A stretch of 64,000 nt of DNA, from contig CAMGYJ010000007.1 of the NCBI GenBank assembly GCA_946122785.1, positions 41,503,587 through 41,567,586 of the forward strand, read 5' to 3'. Numbering within the stretch: position 1 is the first letter of the stretch; every line of letters starts with the position of its first letter. The stretch comes from Linum tenue (lineage: Eukaryota > Streptophyta > Magnoliopsida > Malpighiales > Linaceae). Shown piece after piece: positions 36,421 to 48,272 of this stretch. The translations under genes and the position numbers were made by a program. The notes beneath the pieces were generated by a model. The model was not told where the DNA came from, made no database searches, and was given only the letters and a program-made list of their open reading frames with translations.

Positions 36421-38401
36421 CGAACGGGTGCGCCTGACTATAGAGGCTATTTCAGGGACGATGGACTTGAGGGAGAAAATAGAAGCAAATCGCCGCCTAA
36501 GGGCAGCATCGGCAGACATGCAAAAGGCGATAGACATCAGCTTCAATAGGGCGTCAGAGGAAGCGTGCATGCTTCCATCCATGGACGCCCTGGAAATACA
36601 AGGAGTAGTTGCGGGGTGCCAAGTTAGGAGAATGCTTGTAGACACGGGAAGTTCGATGGATGTGTTGTTCAAGGACACGGTGGCCCGCATGCAACTATCG
36701 CCAGAGCTCATCAGGCCATCCGAGTCGATACTGGTCGGTTTTTCGGGGGCGCCCGCTAGGGTAATAGGGCGAGTGCGCCTGCCAGTCACCTTGGGGGATG
36801 GGGAGCAAAGGGTAACGCGGGCCATTGATTTTGGAATAGTGGACTGCCCATCGCCATACAACGCAATACTGGGGAGACCTCTCCTGGCCATGTTCAACGG
36901 CGTAGCCTCCACTTGCCATCAAACGTTGAAATTCATTGCGCCACAAGGTGTAGGGGTAGCTCGGGGGCGTGGCGCCCCGCGTTACACGAAAGAAACAGGA
37001 CGAAAGCGGAGGTTTCCCGAGGCGATCAACGTGATGGAAACTGCTGCAGAAGAGGCGCCCCGGGCCGAGGCGGCCGACAAAGAACTTATGGTGGCGCTAG
37101 ACGAGGAACGCCCAGAGAGGCAGGTGAGAATATCGGTTGAGGCGCCCGATGAAATGAAAGAGCGCATCGTCGCCCTTCTGAGGGAGTTCGCAGAACTCTT
37201 CGCCTGGAGTGCCTTAGAAATGCCGGGCGTCACCCCCGAGATGGCCGTGCACCGACTGGCGGTCGAAGAGGGCAAGCGCCCCGTACAACAGACACGGAGA
37301 AACTTATCGATAGAAAAGGAGGCGGCGCTCAGGATCGAGGTGGATAAGCTCATGGGCGCCAACTTAGTCGAAGAAACCTCTTATGTTACTTGGCTGTCGA
37401 ACGTGGTTTTCGTGCCGAAACCGTCAGGGGATTGGAGAATGTGTGTGGATTATACAAGCCTCAACAGAGCGTGTCCAACAGACGCCTATCCAATGCCCCG
37501 CATAGACCAACTCGTGGATGCCACGACATATCACGAGATGCTGAGCTTTGTGGACATGTTCTCGGGGTACAACCAGATCCCGATGGCGGAAGAGGACCGG
37601 CCCAAGACAGCCTTCATGACGCCCTTCGGGAACTTTTGCTATCGGGTCATGGCGTTTGGGCTCAAGAATGCAGGCGCCACATATCAGAGGATGGTCAACA
37701 GTGTCTTCCGCCAGCAAATTGGTCGAAACGTGGAAGCCTACGTGGACGACTTGATTGTCAAAAGTCGAAGGCGCGAAGACCATCTTGAGGACTTGCGGGA
37801 GACGTTCCAAGCCATGCGGGCGCACAGGCTCCGTCTCAACCCGCTTAAGCGCGTATTCGGCGACGAGGCAGGCAAGTTCCTGGGATTCATGATCACTAAG
37901 CGGGGCATCGAGGCCAACCCGAAACAGGTGGACGCTGTCCTCCAACTGGCCTCGCCAAAGGAACCCAAGGAAGTGCAAGGCCTGGCAGGAAGGTTAGCGG
38001 CCTTGGGACGCTTCATTCCCCGGTCTGCGGACAAGGCCGCCCCTTTCTTCCGGACACTCAAGAAGGCGGTACGTTTCCAATGGACAGCAGAGTGCGATGC
38101 AGCGTTTGAAGAGCTGAAGCAACTCCTAGCCGCCCCGACAGTGATGACGGCGCCCAAGGCGGGAGAAATATTGTATCTGTATATCGCTGTGTCGGAAGTT
38201 TCGGTAAGCGCGGTGCTTGTTTCGAGAGAAACCCACTCTGGAGAGGAAAGGTCGGTGTACTATGTCAGCCGCACCATGGTTGCTCACGAAAGGCGATATG
38301 CGCCCATAGAGAAGGCTGATTTGGCAGTTGTGATGGCAGCGACCAAGCTAAGACCATATTTTCAGGCGCACACCATTGTGGTGCTCACCAATTTGCCGTA
38401 G
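36421..38401 (+). pseudogene. Tat pol: protease, RT, first RNase H
   Basis: It continues gag in frame. The aspartic protease active site DTGSS is at 36641-36655 and ILGRPL follows near 36870. The RT spans about 37250-37900, with the catalytic YVDD at 37739-37750. The gypsy-type RNase H starts near 38060 and is cut by TAG at 38399-38401, within a sequence that reads on in frame (KSTLGSMDVVGRLVKW). It makes element cDNA in the particle. Only this one stop interrupts pol up to the integrase. Confidence 0.88.
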
Positions 38402-40303
38402 AAATCTACTTTGGGATCAATGGATGTGGTCGGGCGCCTCGTCAAGTGGGCGGTTCAGTTGAGTGAGTTTGACATCAGATATGCGCCCCGACCGGCGATA
38501 AAAGCGCAAGTTTTGGTCGATTTCATTGCGGAGGGAGTAGCAGAATCGGAGAAGGGCACGAATGACTGTTGGCAAGTACAGGTGGATGGGGCCGCCAGTC
38601 GTACGGGCGCAGGAGCAGGCATCGTAATGATAAGTCCAAGCGGTGCGATGCATGAAGTCGCATTGCGATTCGCAAAGCTGAAAACAAAAAATGGCGCCGA
38701 GTATGAAGCGGTTATCGCCGGCATGAGTATGGTCAAGGAATTGGGCGCCCACAAGGTCCAGATCAGATCCGATTCGGCCCTTGTGGTCAATCAACTTAAT
38801 GGCGTCTTTGAAGTCAAGGAGGAAGCACTGGAGGGGTACGTGCAGAGAGTGCGGGAGTTGGGGGCGTGGTTCGGAGAAATCTCCTTCATACACGTCCCAC
38901 GTGAAGAGAACGCCCATGCCGACGCCTTATCCAAGCTAGCGACGGCAGTAGACTTCGAGGAGGAACGGAGGGTCATAGTCACCTCTGAAACACCCCGTGA
39001 ACACCTAGTCGCTACCTTATACAGCGGGGGCACCGATTCCGGATGGATGGCACCCATCGTTCTGTTCCTAACCCAAGGCGTGGTGCCTGACGACCAGAAG
39101 GAAGCCTGGCGCCTCCGCCGCAAGGCGGCCAGATGCTCCATAATCGAAGGACAACTGTACAAACGATCCCACACAGGGGCTTATCTAAGGTGCCTAAACG
39201 AGGTGGAGAGCAGGGGGGCAATCGAGGAGATACACGGGGGGACCTGTGGTATGCACGCGGGTGCCCAAAGTCTGGAAAAAACATTGCTGCGACAGGGGTT
39301 TTACTGGCCGACAATGAGACGAGATGCAAAGGCGCACGTGGGCTCCTGTCACCAGTGCCAAATCCATGCAAATGACATCCACATCGCGGCAGCGCCCATG
39401 CAGGGCAATGTAGGAGCCTGGCCATTCGCCCAGTGGCGCATGGACCTTCTAGGACCTTTTCCCAAGGCGCCCGGTCAGATGAAGTACTTGATAGTGGCGG
39501 TCGACTACTTCTCCAAATGGATAGAGGCAGAGCCCTTGGCCACAGTCACAGAGGCCCAGGTGCGCAAGTTCACTAGAAAGAACATATTCACTCGGTTTGG
39601 CTTGCCTGAATCCATCGTCACGGATCATGGCAAACAGTTTGACTGCAAAAAGTTCGTAGAGTTTTGTGATGATAATGGGGTCGTGTTGCGTTTCTCATCG
39701 GTGGCTTACCCACAAGCAAATGGTCAAGCGGAGGCAGCCAACAAAAGCATTCTTCATGGCTTACACACACGACTGACGGGCGCCAAGGGAGATGGGTGGA
39801 GGAACTGCCAAGCGTGCTGTGGGCGCATCGTACGACCTACTAAAATGCCACAGGAGAAACACCCTTTGCCCTCACCTACGGTAGCGATGCTGTCATTCCG
39901 GTGGAACTCAACACCCCGAGTTACCGCGTCGCCCAGTACGATCCAAATGACAATGACGAAGCACGGTCCAATGAATTAGACATGGTGGACGAGGTGAGGG
40001 AGGTGGCGGCAATCCGCCTGGAAAAAAATGAAGAGGCAAGTGGCCCGGTACTACAACAAAAAGATGCGTGCCCATGGGATCACCGAAGGCGCCCTAGTCC
40101 TCAAACGTGATTTTCGCCCCGACGCCCGTGAAGGGAAGTTGGCACCAAAATGGAAAGGCCCATATCGAGTCCGGGAGATGGTAGGACCCAGTACATTCAA
40201 GTTAGAGCATACCGATGGCAGAGTAGTGAAAAGGACGTGGAATGCACAAAACCTGCGACTTTACATTGCGGGCGCCGTATCTGGAGAAGACGCCTCGATT
40301 TGA
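38402..40303 (+). pseudogene. Tat pol: second (archaeal-type) RNase H and integrase
   Basis: The second RNase H lies at about 38570-38940 (VQVDGAASRTGAGAGIVM...EYEAVIAGM...RSDSALVVNQL...HADALSKLAT). The integrase has an HHCC zinc region (H near 39230, CHQCQ at 39350) and the DDE core (D in WRMDLLGPF near 39440, TDHGKQF near 39628, NGQAEAANK near 39720). Frameshifts near 39785 and between 39900 and 40030 split the C-terminus, whose last part (ALVLKRDFRPDAREGKLAPKWKGPYRV) ends at 40303. No chromodomain is seen, as expected for this lineage. Confidence 0.87.
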
Positions 40304-40770
40304 CTAGGACGCGAAGGGCATGAAGTTCCGAAAGTGTTCGTTTTGTGTCAAGACAAGTATGTAGGTGTGTTTGTGTTGTGACTAAAGCACCCGAAAAATA
40401 GCGCCGTATTGTGACTAAAGCGCCCATTCTATAGAGCCCCAATAGTGATTTGGTGTTCGTTCTAATTGTTTCGTATGACACAAAAGCGCCCAACATCGCG
40501 CCCAGAAATACCGAGTTAGTTAAAGCGCCACGTTTCGCGCCCATCTTTTACAAAAGCGCCCTAACATTGCGCCCTCACACGAAACATTAAGGCGCCCAAA
40601 TTTGCGCCCAAATTTGCGCCCGAAACCACACAGCGGCCTCATTTCATCCGCCCCATAAAAACAATCTAAGTCAAGAAAACGATAAGAACGATGCAGGAGT
40701 CTTTATAGATGAAAAATAAACGAAAGTTCGAAGGGAGGATACATACAAAAAAAAAAACAATGCGCCTAAA
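40304..40770. other. Spacer with repeated GCGCCC motifs between pol and the antisense gene
   Basis: No ORF. GCGCC or GCGCCC occurs about a dozen times from 40380 to 40630, often in AAAGCGCCC...ATTGCGCCC pairs. It separates two convergent genes, so it would hold both 3' ends. Confidence 0.65.
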
Positions 40771-43245
40771 TTACTCTGCCCCTGAGTTGGCATCTTCGGC
40801 TCCGGGCACCTTCTGGGATGGAGAGGCTGGAACGGACGTCTCGGGCGCCCCGCCCGTACCCCGGGGGGTCTCCAGACCCCCAATCACATACTCGGCCATC
40901 TCAGTGAGATCCCAAGTATGATCGGGGTGATCTTTCTGCAACTTCACATTCAGGATTTCAAGACCGGTCAAAATGGCATTGGCCCACATTCCCTTGCCAG
41001 CTTCAGACTCCTCGAAGTTGTCCAAGGAACGCCGCAAGTCGGAAATTTCTTCCCGTGCTTCTTTCAAGGATTTCATGGTTTCCTTGAGGGCGTCCTTCAA
41101 CATCTTCTTCTCCTCTTTGAGGATGTCAATCTCGCTGGCTTGGGCGCCTGCCTCCTGTGCCAGCGCCTGCTTTTCAGCTTGCAGATCAGCCAGTTTTTTG
41201 CGCTCCTCATCCAGGGCGCCCTGAAGGCGCGACACCTCCATGGCCGCATTCAGTTGGGCCTCCTCACACTCCTTCGCAAACTGCTCGCGGCGTGCAGTTG
41301 CGTTTTCCAGATCCAACTTCATCTGGGAAGCAGAAGAGGAGGCCTCGAGCGCCTCTCGCCTCGTCTCATTGAGGCCTCGGGCGCCTCTCTCGGCAAAAAG
41401 GAGGATCTGCGTAATTTTATTAAGAGGGGTCAGCAAATTGTACAAGTAACAGAGCAAATTGTACAAGTAAAGAAAAGAAGCATATACCTTGGCGCCCACT
41501 TGGGCCAGTTCAGCGAAGAGGTGATCACCGTTCACCTCGGACGGAACCTCCCATGTCTTGGCGGCCGTAATCGCCAACCCCATTGCGCAGTCTCGGTCGA
41601 CGGCCACCAATGGAGAACAGGGCAAGTCGACGAGCCCGACGTCAGCCCGGTGTGGCCGAAAGATGGGCGGACGCCCATCGGGCCTACATAGCGCCCTTCC
41701 TCGTTAAGGCGATATCGGGCTCCCATACCTCCCTCCTCCTCCTCCTCCGCCTCCTCCTCTTCGGCGGCAATAGAGGCGCCCGTCTTTCCCTTACCTCTGT
41801 CAGCTCTTTTGCTGGCAGAGGCCAAGGGGGAACCAGACATCTTCCCCCGACGGAGCAGAGGCTCTTCTTCTTCTTCCTCAGCAGAGTTGCCTTCTTGCTC
41901 CGCCGGAGTGGAGTTAGGCGCCCCCGCACCTTCCTCCGGGGCAGAAGATGCCACGCTGGCCGTCTTCGCCCGAATGGAGCCTCCCTTTACGGCTCTCTTT
42001 TTCTTCTTCTTCGGGGGGCAGTCGGCGCTTGTGATTGGTCGGCGGCCGGTTCAGGCGCCTCTTGTCGAACCGGCGGTGGTGGGCCCGCCGCCATCGCAGC
42101 AAGCTGACTTTTCATCAGCTTGGCGATGCTGGAGTAATCCGACCCTGCACAATGGTGAACTCAGTCAGTTAAAGCACAAAGAAAGCACAACAAAGGGAAC
42201 ACACAACACCTAGGCGCCTACAGACCATCATTATAATACGCCTGAATAATGGGAGGACGGTTCTCTGCTGGACGCAGGTCCACACTCTCCCCCGCACAGA
42301 TCAAGCGGGCACCCTCTTTCTCTGCTTGGGACAGTACCACGGGCGAGTTGAACTCCTCAACTTGGCCCAACTCCCACTGCCTAAGGAAGGCGCCTCCACT
42401 CTCAAAAAACGAGTCCCGATACGCCTTCATGAAGAAAAAGCTGTTGAACCATTTACGGTTAAGTTTGGGACATCGTGACACGAAGTGGTGCGGGCGCTTC
42501 TTCCGCTTTTGAAGTGATAAGCAGTTGTCGAGGGGCGCCATCTTAAAAAAATATCTAAATAAGTTGAAGGTGGGCTCCACGTTGCACTCCCGACACCTCA
42601 ACTTAAATAAGATGACTATCGTAATTACTGATGGGGAGAGGCGCCCCAACGAACAACCACACGTCGATAGAATCCCCTCCATAATATGGTCGAGGGGGAA
42701 GCGCAGCCCGAACCGGAAGTACTCCTGGTATACTCCGATCCACTTGGGCCCGCAGACGCCCACCCGCGAAATAGGAGACGGAGGCGCATACCACCAGTCG
42801 CGCGGCAGTTGCAGACTGGTGACGAGCTCATGGACGCGCGCCAGGGTGACCGTCGACCCATGCTTCGGCCCGGCCACGTCAAAGGGTAAATGAGCCGTCT
42901 CCACTGGAAGATGGTCCGGAGGAAAACACTTCTCCCACGTGGTTATCTTGTACGACCCATCCGCAGGCAGAAAACCGGGCGCCGAGGTGCTTGATGGTCC
43001 AGCCGATGTCGAAGCAGGCGCCCCCTCTAAACCAACAAACGACCCAGACGCAACGCGGACGCGGGGTAAGTGACGCCCCACCCTAAATAACTAAGATGAA
43101 CGTAACGCAACCAACGAAAGAAAGAAGTTTCCTTACCGCGTTGGGCTGGACGCCCTGCCTCGCCACCCGCTCCTGAGGCGCCCGCACCAGTCCCATCGCC
43201 GCCCGAGGCACCTTGGTTGGAAGCCTTGTCTTGTTGCGCAGACAT
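40771..43245 (-). pseudogene. Antisense gene of the Tat element (Transposase_28-like domain plus coiled coil)
   Basis: A spliced gene opposite to gag-pol. Proposed exons: 43137-43245 (MSAQQDKASNQG), 42226-43026, 41488-42144 and 40771-41406, with GT-AG introns of 110, 81 and 81 bp. Exon 2 holds the domain known as putative gypsy-type transposon (PF04195 type), e.g. YQEYFRFGLRFPLDHIMEGIL and FNLFRYFF. Exon 3 is Ala/Pro-rich, then Lys-rich and Glu-rich. Exon 4 is a long coiled coil (about 41000-41350, LQGALDEERKKLADLQAEKQALAQ) and ends in stop TAA at 40771-40773. The frame shifts at a six-base C run (42016-42021) and near 41645, so this copy is broken. Antisense ORFs at this place are known in Tat elements. 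Their function is unknown. Confidence 0.72.
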
Positions 43246-43878
43246 ATTCAATCAGCAAAGCAAAAAGCGACAGTTGTTGCAGAGACTGACAGGAGAGAGG
43301 TCAGAGCAGATTCTAGAGCGAAGTCAGAGGAAAATCTTAGAGAGAGAGCGAATGAGGGAAACTGACAAGGACTGAAGGGGAGGGGGTATTTAAAGGAAAC
43401 GAAGGCCTACGTCAGGACCCGCGACGACTTGCCACGTGTCCATAGCACGAGCGGACTTTTGAGCTTCCCCCACCTTTTCCCTTCCTTGAAATTTTTGAAA
43501 TTTCAATTTCGAATTTTCTAAATTCCAAATTTGAAATTTTGAATTTTCCTGCCACGAAAAACGTGGGACTCACATCAAAAATCCCCCCGTGAGGAGGGCA
43601 TAAGGGCTTGGGACGCCCGCGCCATTAAGAGGCGCCCGAGAGCCACAAACGAAGAGGCGCCCTTGGACCTCCAAAAAGAGGCACATATCGCAAGGAGCGT
43701 CAGCAAAGGCGGGACGCCCGCCGGCGAAAATAGAGGGGCAAACGCGCCCCCCGAACCGTGAAGGAAGTAAAAGTACAACATAGGGCGCCGAGAAGCATGC
43801 GTCCCGTAACAAAGAGGACACCAGACCGCAATAAGAGAATCAGTCAGGCGCTCATACGGCGGAGCCATGAGCGCCTAA
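43246..43878 (-). promoter_or_regulatory. Region upstream of the antisense gene
   Basis: It lies between the antisense start codon and the polypurine tract. The 5' leader is GAGA-rich on plus (43290-43370). The segment 43490-43550 is an inverted-repeat-like run of TTTGAAATTTC motifs. GGGTATTTAAAGG at about 43384-43396 (CCTTTAAATACCC on minus) could serve as a TATA-like element about 145 bp from the ATG. This is inference. Confidence 0.4.
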
Positions 43879-43879
43879 C

Positions 43880-43890
43880 TGGGGGGCAAT
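43880..43890 (+). other. Polypurine tract of the Tat element
   Basis: TGGGGGGCAAT lies immediately before the 3' LTR (TGTTGGGGG). Confidence 0.65.
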
Positions 43891-44381
43891 TGTTGGGGGT
43901 ATTACCCAGCAAGTAGGAGTTTGGGCCCCCAAAAAAGAAGAGTTGGGGGGCAAGGCCCGAAAAGGGTTCCACTAAAATCCCTTAGGCCCAAGCAAGGGGA
44001 ATGGCCCAAAGAATAAAACACTAAAAGCCAAAATGAGACCAGCTGTCATGTGGTCCACTGCCTGCGGGCGCCTGTCGCGTGTCAGGAGCCTGACAAGGCA
44101 GTTGGATGTCTCACAAAGGGGACACAGAACATTAAATGGGAGTAGTGACGTGGAGGAGATCAACCTCGGGTTCGGTGAGTATAAATAGGGGCAGTTGGTA
44201 GCATTTACACAGGTTGGATTCTCTCACCAAAAATTACTACTTGAGAACACTTCTCTCTCTAAGAAAACTAACTTGGGCGTCGGAGGATTAACGGGCCCAG
44301 GCGCCCTCCTCTTTGTGTGTGCAAGCAGGCGCCAGGAGAAAGGAGGTTCCTGCCACCCCGGCGGGTACCGTGGCACAAACA
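43891..44381 (+). repeat. 3' LTR of the Tat element
   Basis: Termini TGTT...AACA. About 98% identical to 34489-34978 by eye. TATA box at 44180-44187. Confidence 0.93.
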
Positions 44382-44386
44382 CTTTC

Positions 44387-44840
44387 CAAAAGCCCATACC
44401 TCTGTGTCTAGTATTGTTTGATGGGGAAGTGGTATTCCCTCGATCCTTGCTCTGTCTATTTGGATGAAATGGTGTTGTAAAAGAGGTTTCTTCCACTGTC
44501 TAAAGTCATGATCAATGAGGTCTGTTACTCTTACCAGATTATCCTCTGCTGGTCTATGAGTAGTGATTTTGAAACCTGTATCTTCAGCTCCTACAACCCA
44601 TTTGTCATCCCAAATGTTCACATGTGTCCCGTCTCCAATTATCCATCTACTTCCTTGTTATTATGTTTTGAGCTGCCATAATGCTCCTCCATTTATAGCT
44701 GGGATTTGCTCCCACTTGGGTATGTAATAAATCTTGATTTGGATAATATTTTGCTTTTAGGACCCTTCCTACCAGGGATTCTGAATTAAGAAACAAAATC
44801 CAGATTTGCTTCCCTAGCAATGCAAGGTTGAAAATTCTGA
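44387..44840 (-). pseudogene. LINE ORF2, post-RT segment (right half of the split LINE)
   Basis: Minus-strand blocks NLALLGKQIWIL, SLVGRVLKAKYYP and VNIWDDKWVVG belong to the plant LINE region after the RT. The segment ends at WAFGK beside the Tat target site and continues as SGLYSVKT at 34488. The 5' end at about 44840 abuts the hAT transposase, so this LINE is a 5'-truncated insertion there. Confidence 0.8.
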
Positions 44841-47445
44841 GGTATAAGAGGGTACATACCTTCTTTGAAACTACTAAGCAGCTTAAAGTGCCTTGTGAGA
44901 AACAACTTGTGCTTGATTGTTCAACGAGGTGGAATTCCACCTATGATATGCTATCTACTGCCATTGTGTATAGAGAGGTTTTTCATCCGTTTGAGATGGT
45001 GGGATAGTCAATACACCACTATCCCTACTAGTATGCACTGGGATTTTGCTGCCAATTGCCATTGATAAGTTGGAAATTTTCAGTGAGATTACTAAGTTGT
45101 TGTCTGGCAGCAAGTATCCCACTGCTAATTTGTTTTCCCCCAAGGTTTGTGATATGAGACTGAAATTGTTGGAATGGTGTGCTGATACCAATTCTCTTAT
45201 CACGGCTATGGGTGAGAGTATGTGAGAGAAACTTGCTAAGTATTCGGATGATATACACTTGATTCTAGCTATTTCATTGGTTCTTGATCCTAGATATAAG
45301 TTGCATGTGATTGAGTATTATGCTGCTAAGTTTGGCACTACCAATACTGACTTTGTGGCTGATAAGATTAAGCAATGTATCTGTTGATTGGTGCTTGATT
45401 ACTGACTCGCTCTGACTATCACAATAAATTCCACCTAAGACCCAAGTATAAACCTTAGATGGGTGCAATATAGGGCAAGTATATTTAAATATCAACCCGG
45501 GCCGGCCAAAGTACTGCTACTTCAATTGTTTGAAACATTTATCTAGCAGATGGTTTTGGTGAAAACAAAGATCTAAAGCTTAAGTACTTGCGAAGAGAAA
45601 TGGTTTTGACACTAATTGAGAAGGCTTCACCAGGTGTTTCTCCCCTATCTAGCAATTACGACTTGATGGATCGAATGGCCGTGTGTGGCGAGGGGGTCGT
45701 AAACCACAGAAAAGTCGAACAAGTAGACAAAGCTACCCTCTTAGTCTCTAGGTCGAGGAAGGGGATACAATCCAAGCCACTAATGCGACTCTCTCAATCT
45801 ATTGACTAAGGATTGGTTAGACTTCACCCTCAAATTGGAATTCGGATGACCACCCACAACTAAACCCTAGGTGCTAATACAAAATATGAGGTTTGCCTTG
45901 CATTAACCTAACTAGAAGACAATAAATCGTCCAAGAAAATCCAACATTCAAGCCTCTTTCAAAGAAAGGAAGGGGATTTTCTCTCTACCTAGGTTAGAAT
46001 GGTAATTAGATTGATAGGCTTTCACACAACACAATCATTCATGAATAATACCTCCAAATTCACATTAAACACAACCACACATAAATCATTCAATTCATAC
46101 AAGTATTCACATAATTGTAGCTAGGGTTTACAAACACCCAAGTGAAAGAAGAGACTACTCCATGCTAGGAGAAGGGAAAACACAAGAGAAAAAAGGAAAA
46201 CCATCATAAGAGATGCTAGCCTAGCTCCTTGTGTTGAAGAGATCCTCCTTGAGGGCAGGAATTCCCAATTCCTTGCTTGGAGATGAAACCCTAGCTTCTC
46301 CTCTTCTTTAGTTTGTCACTTTCTCACTCTAGAAATCTGAAGAAGAAAAAGAAGTTTCTCACCCTAGCTCTCCCTTCTTCTTCCTTTCAGCTCGCCTTTT
46401 ATACTGAGATTGCGCCCAGTTCACGGCCGTGAGCATCAAGATGCGTCCGTGAACATCATGAGCTTGATCAAAACGCACCGCTTCACTTCTGTGGTTCACG
46501 GTTTGTGGTTCCTGTTCACGGTCTTAGCGAACGTGAACAACCTTTGCGTCCGTAACCTCAAAAACCCCTCTGGACGCCTCGCGATTCACGGGTTGTGGTT
46601 GTAGTTTAAGGTCCTGGAAACGTGAACTCCAATGTTGGACCGTGAACACAGGCTGAATCATCCTCTTTGCACGGTCTTTGCTCTTTTTCTTCCGACTTTC
46701 GACTCTGGGGTTGGTTTCACCTGTTAGATTCTGAAACACACTGAAACACATGAAACTTAGCGTAAAACCACCGTTTTTGGAGCTAAATTTCCACAAACGT
46801 CAAAGAGAAACGGGGATAATAAAAAGTGTACAATTAGACCCGAATCAATTACCAAACCAAGTCTGAGAAGAACAATTCTGGTTCTTCAACTGCTTAAGGT
46901 AGTTCTTCGTGTCTTGCAAATGATGATCATGATTTTCATCTCTTTGTTAGTTGGAGGGAAAAAGCAAAGCAACTCTGATCCATACTGAGGTCGATCACTA
47001 TCTTCTTGAGAAACTTATTCCTAATAGGTCTTCTGACTTTGATATATTGATGTGGTGGAAACTGAATGGTCTTAAGTATCCCACTTTGCAAGCAATTGCA
47101 AGGGATTTCTTGTCCATACCAATAACATCAGTGGCTTTTGAATATGCTTTTAGCTCTGGTGGGAGGTTAATAGACCCTCATCGGAGTAGATTGAACTATG
47201 ATATAGTAGTGGCAATGATGTGTACCAGGAGTTGGATTATGGAGGAAATGCAACAAGGTAACCTGCAATTACTCACTTATTAGTTTTTTTAATGTTAATT
47301 GGATTAAATGTTAATGGTCTTTTTTGCATCTTCATAATCATCAAAGGTTGCTGTCTAGGCAATGGAAGGGGTGTTCTCAGCTCTAGCAATCGTAGATTCC
47401 AATACTGAAGATCAAGAGGAAGCTGATAAGTTATTTGGTTATTAA
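44836..47445 (+). pseudogene. hAT-family transposase, split by a solo LTR
   Basis: The first part (44836-45397) reads KQLKVPCEKQLVLDCSTRWNS, then SGSKYPTANLFSPKV and LVLDPRYKLHVIEYYAAKFG, which are plant hAT transposase (RICESLEEPER/Daysleeper-like) blocks. The second part (46853-47283) has the C-terminal hAT dimerisation region (FDILMWWKLNGLKYPTLQAI, then SVAFEYAFSSGGRLIDPHRS). A probable last exon (47358-47445, SALAIVDSNTEDQEEADKLFGY, stop 47443-47445) follows a GT-AG gap. The N-terminal BED zinc finger and upstream part are missing, and there are in-frame stops, e.g. in MGESM followed by TGA near 45223. Non-functional. Confidence 0.82.
45403..46847 (-). mobile_element. Athila-type solo LTR, 1445 bp, TSD ATTAC
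   Basis: Termini TGACTCGC...CCGAATCA, flanked by perfect 5-bp duplications ATTAC (45398-45402 and 46848-46852). Length and layout match the LTRs at 5348-6775, but the sequence is well diverged. No internal region is present, so it formed by LTR-LTR recombination. Its U3 (46420-46660) carries repeated TTCACGG and CGTGAAC motifs, including TTCACGGCCGTGA. Confidence 0.9.
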
Positions 47446-48272
47446 TTCTATCTTTTGTGTAATTAGTTCAATTAAGATTAGTCCTTAGTTTGATAGTTTC
47501 AATCTCTAACTGTATTTTTTTATTCTTGCATATCAAGGGGGACTTGTGATAAAGAAGCATTTAATATTCCTATATGACTGATTTGTTGAAAGGTTCAAGG
47601 TATAGAGCCAAACTTCTGTCCATTTTACTTGTTCAATTTAAAATGAGTTTCATTTCTCTAATTGCGTTTGCCATTTTGTTTCTTGTAGTGATTGCTTTTG
47701 AAGGATGAATGTTGATGTTGAGTTGGTTTCCAGCATACTGTTGCTTGCTTTTGGAGGAAAAGATCAAAGGAACTCGTGTGCTAGTAGTATAGGTATTATT
47801 TGATTTATGGGTGATGTTATTAGGGCTGACTGGCTTTGTTTTTCAATATCTTACTTTTGAACCTGAACACTAGTCAGTAGATGTAGTGAGAAACACGTTA
47901 TATTTTGGTTGGTGGGAAATTGATTGTAGTCGCTTGTTTGCTTGCTTCAACCTATCACTTTTTTTTGAACTATGAAGATCTGGGTGCTGGGATATAACCA
48001 AAGCAGTCAAATCGGGATTTTGACTGTAAAAGCCGGTTGAAAGCCAATACGGTACCACTCCTGTTTGACGAAATGGACGTTCAGACTCCCTTAGGGGGAT
48101 CAACTGAAAGTGCCATTTTTCAAGAGCCTTTGAACAGGAATTTGGGAACCAAACTATAGAGATTTTGAAGGTTTATTATGAGCCCGTAGGGCGAAGGAAA
48201 AAAAGAAGCTCCGCAAAACCCGGAGCGCGAAACTGGAGACTAGGGTTTGCATAGGCGCACCGCGACAATACC
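47446..48272. other. Non-coding stretch after the hAT pseudogene
   Basis: No conserved ORF. Around 48003-48030 there is a palindromic AGTCAAATCGGGATTTTGACTG segment, related to motifs at 49220-49245. The actual ends of the hAT transposon were not found. Confidence 0.4.

Larger units (their letters stand above)
34489..44381 (+). mobile_element. Complete Tat-lineage Ty3/gypsy LTR retrotransposon, 9.9 kb
   Basis: LTRs of 490 and 491 bp (34489-34978 and 43891-44381) are flanked by a perfect 5-bp target duplication CTTTC (34484-34488 and 44382-44386). Inside are a primer site, gag, protease, RT, a first RNase H, a second archaeal-type RNase H, integrase, a spacer, a minus-strand gene and a polypurine tract. 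The doubled RNase H and the antisense ORF are Tat features. About ten LTR differences in 490 bp imply a recent insertion. The coding frames already carry several frameshifts and one stop. Confidence 0.95.

Noticed and set aside
42218..43081. Antisense exon taken as an unspliced ORF starting MGRHLPRV
   Set aside because: Splice sites at 43137/43026 join a better N-terminal exon in phase and the first residues of the ORF are intronic.
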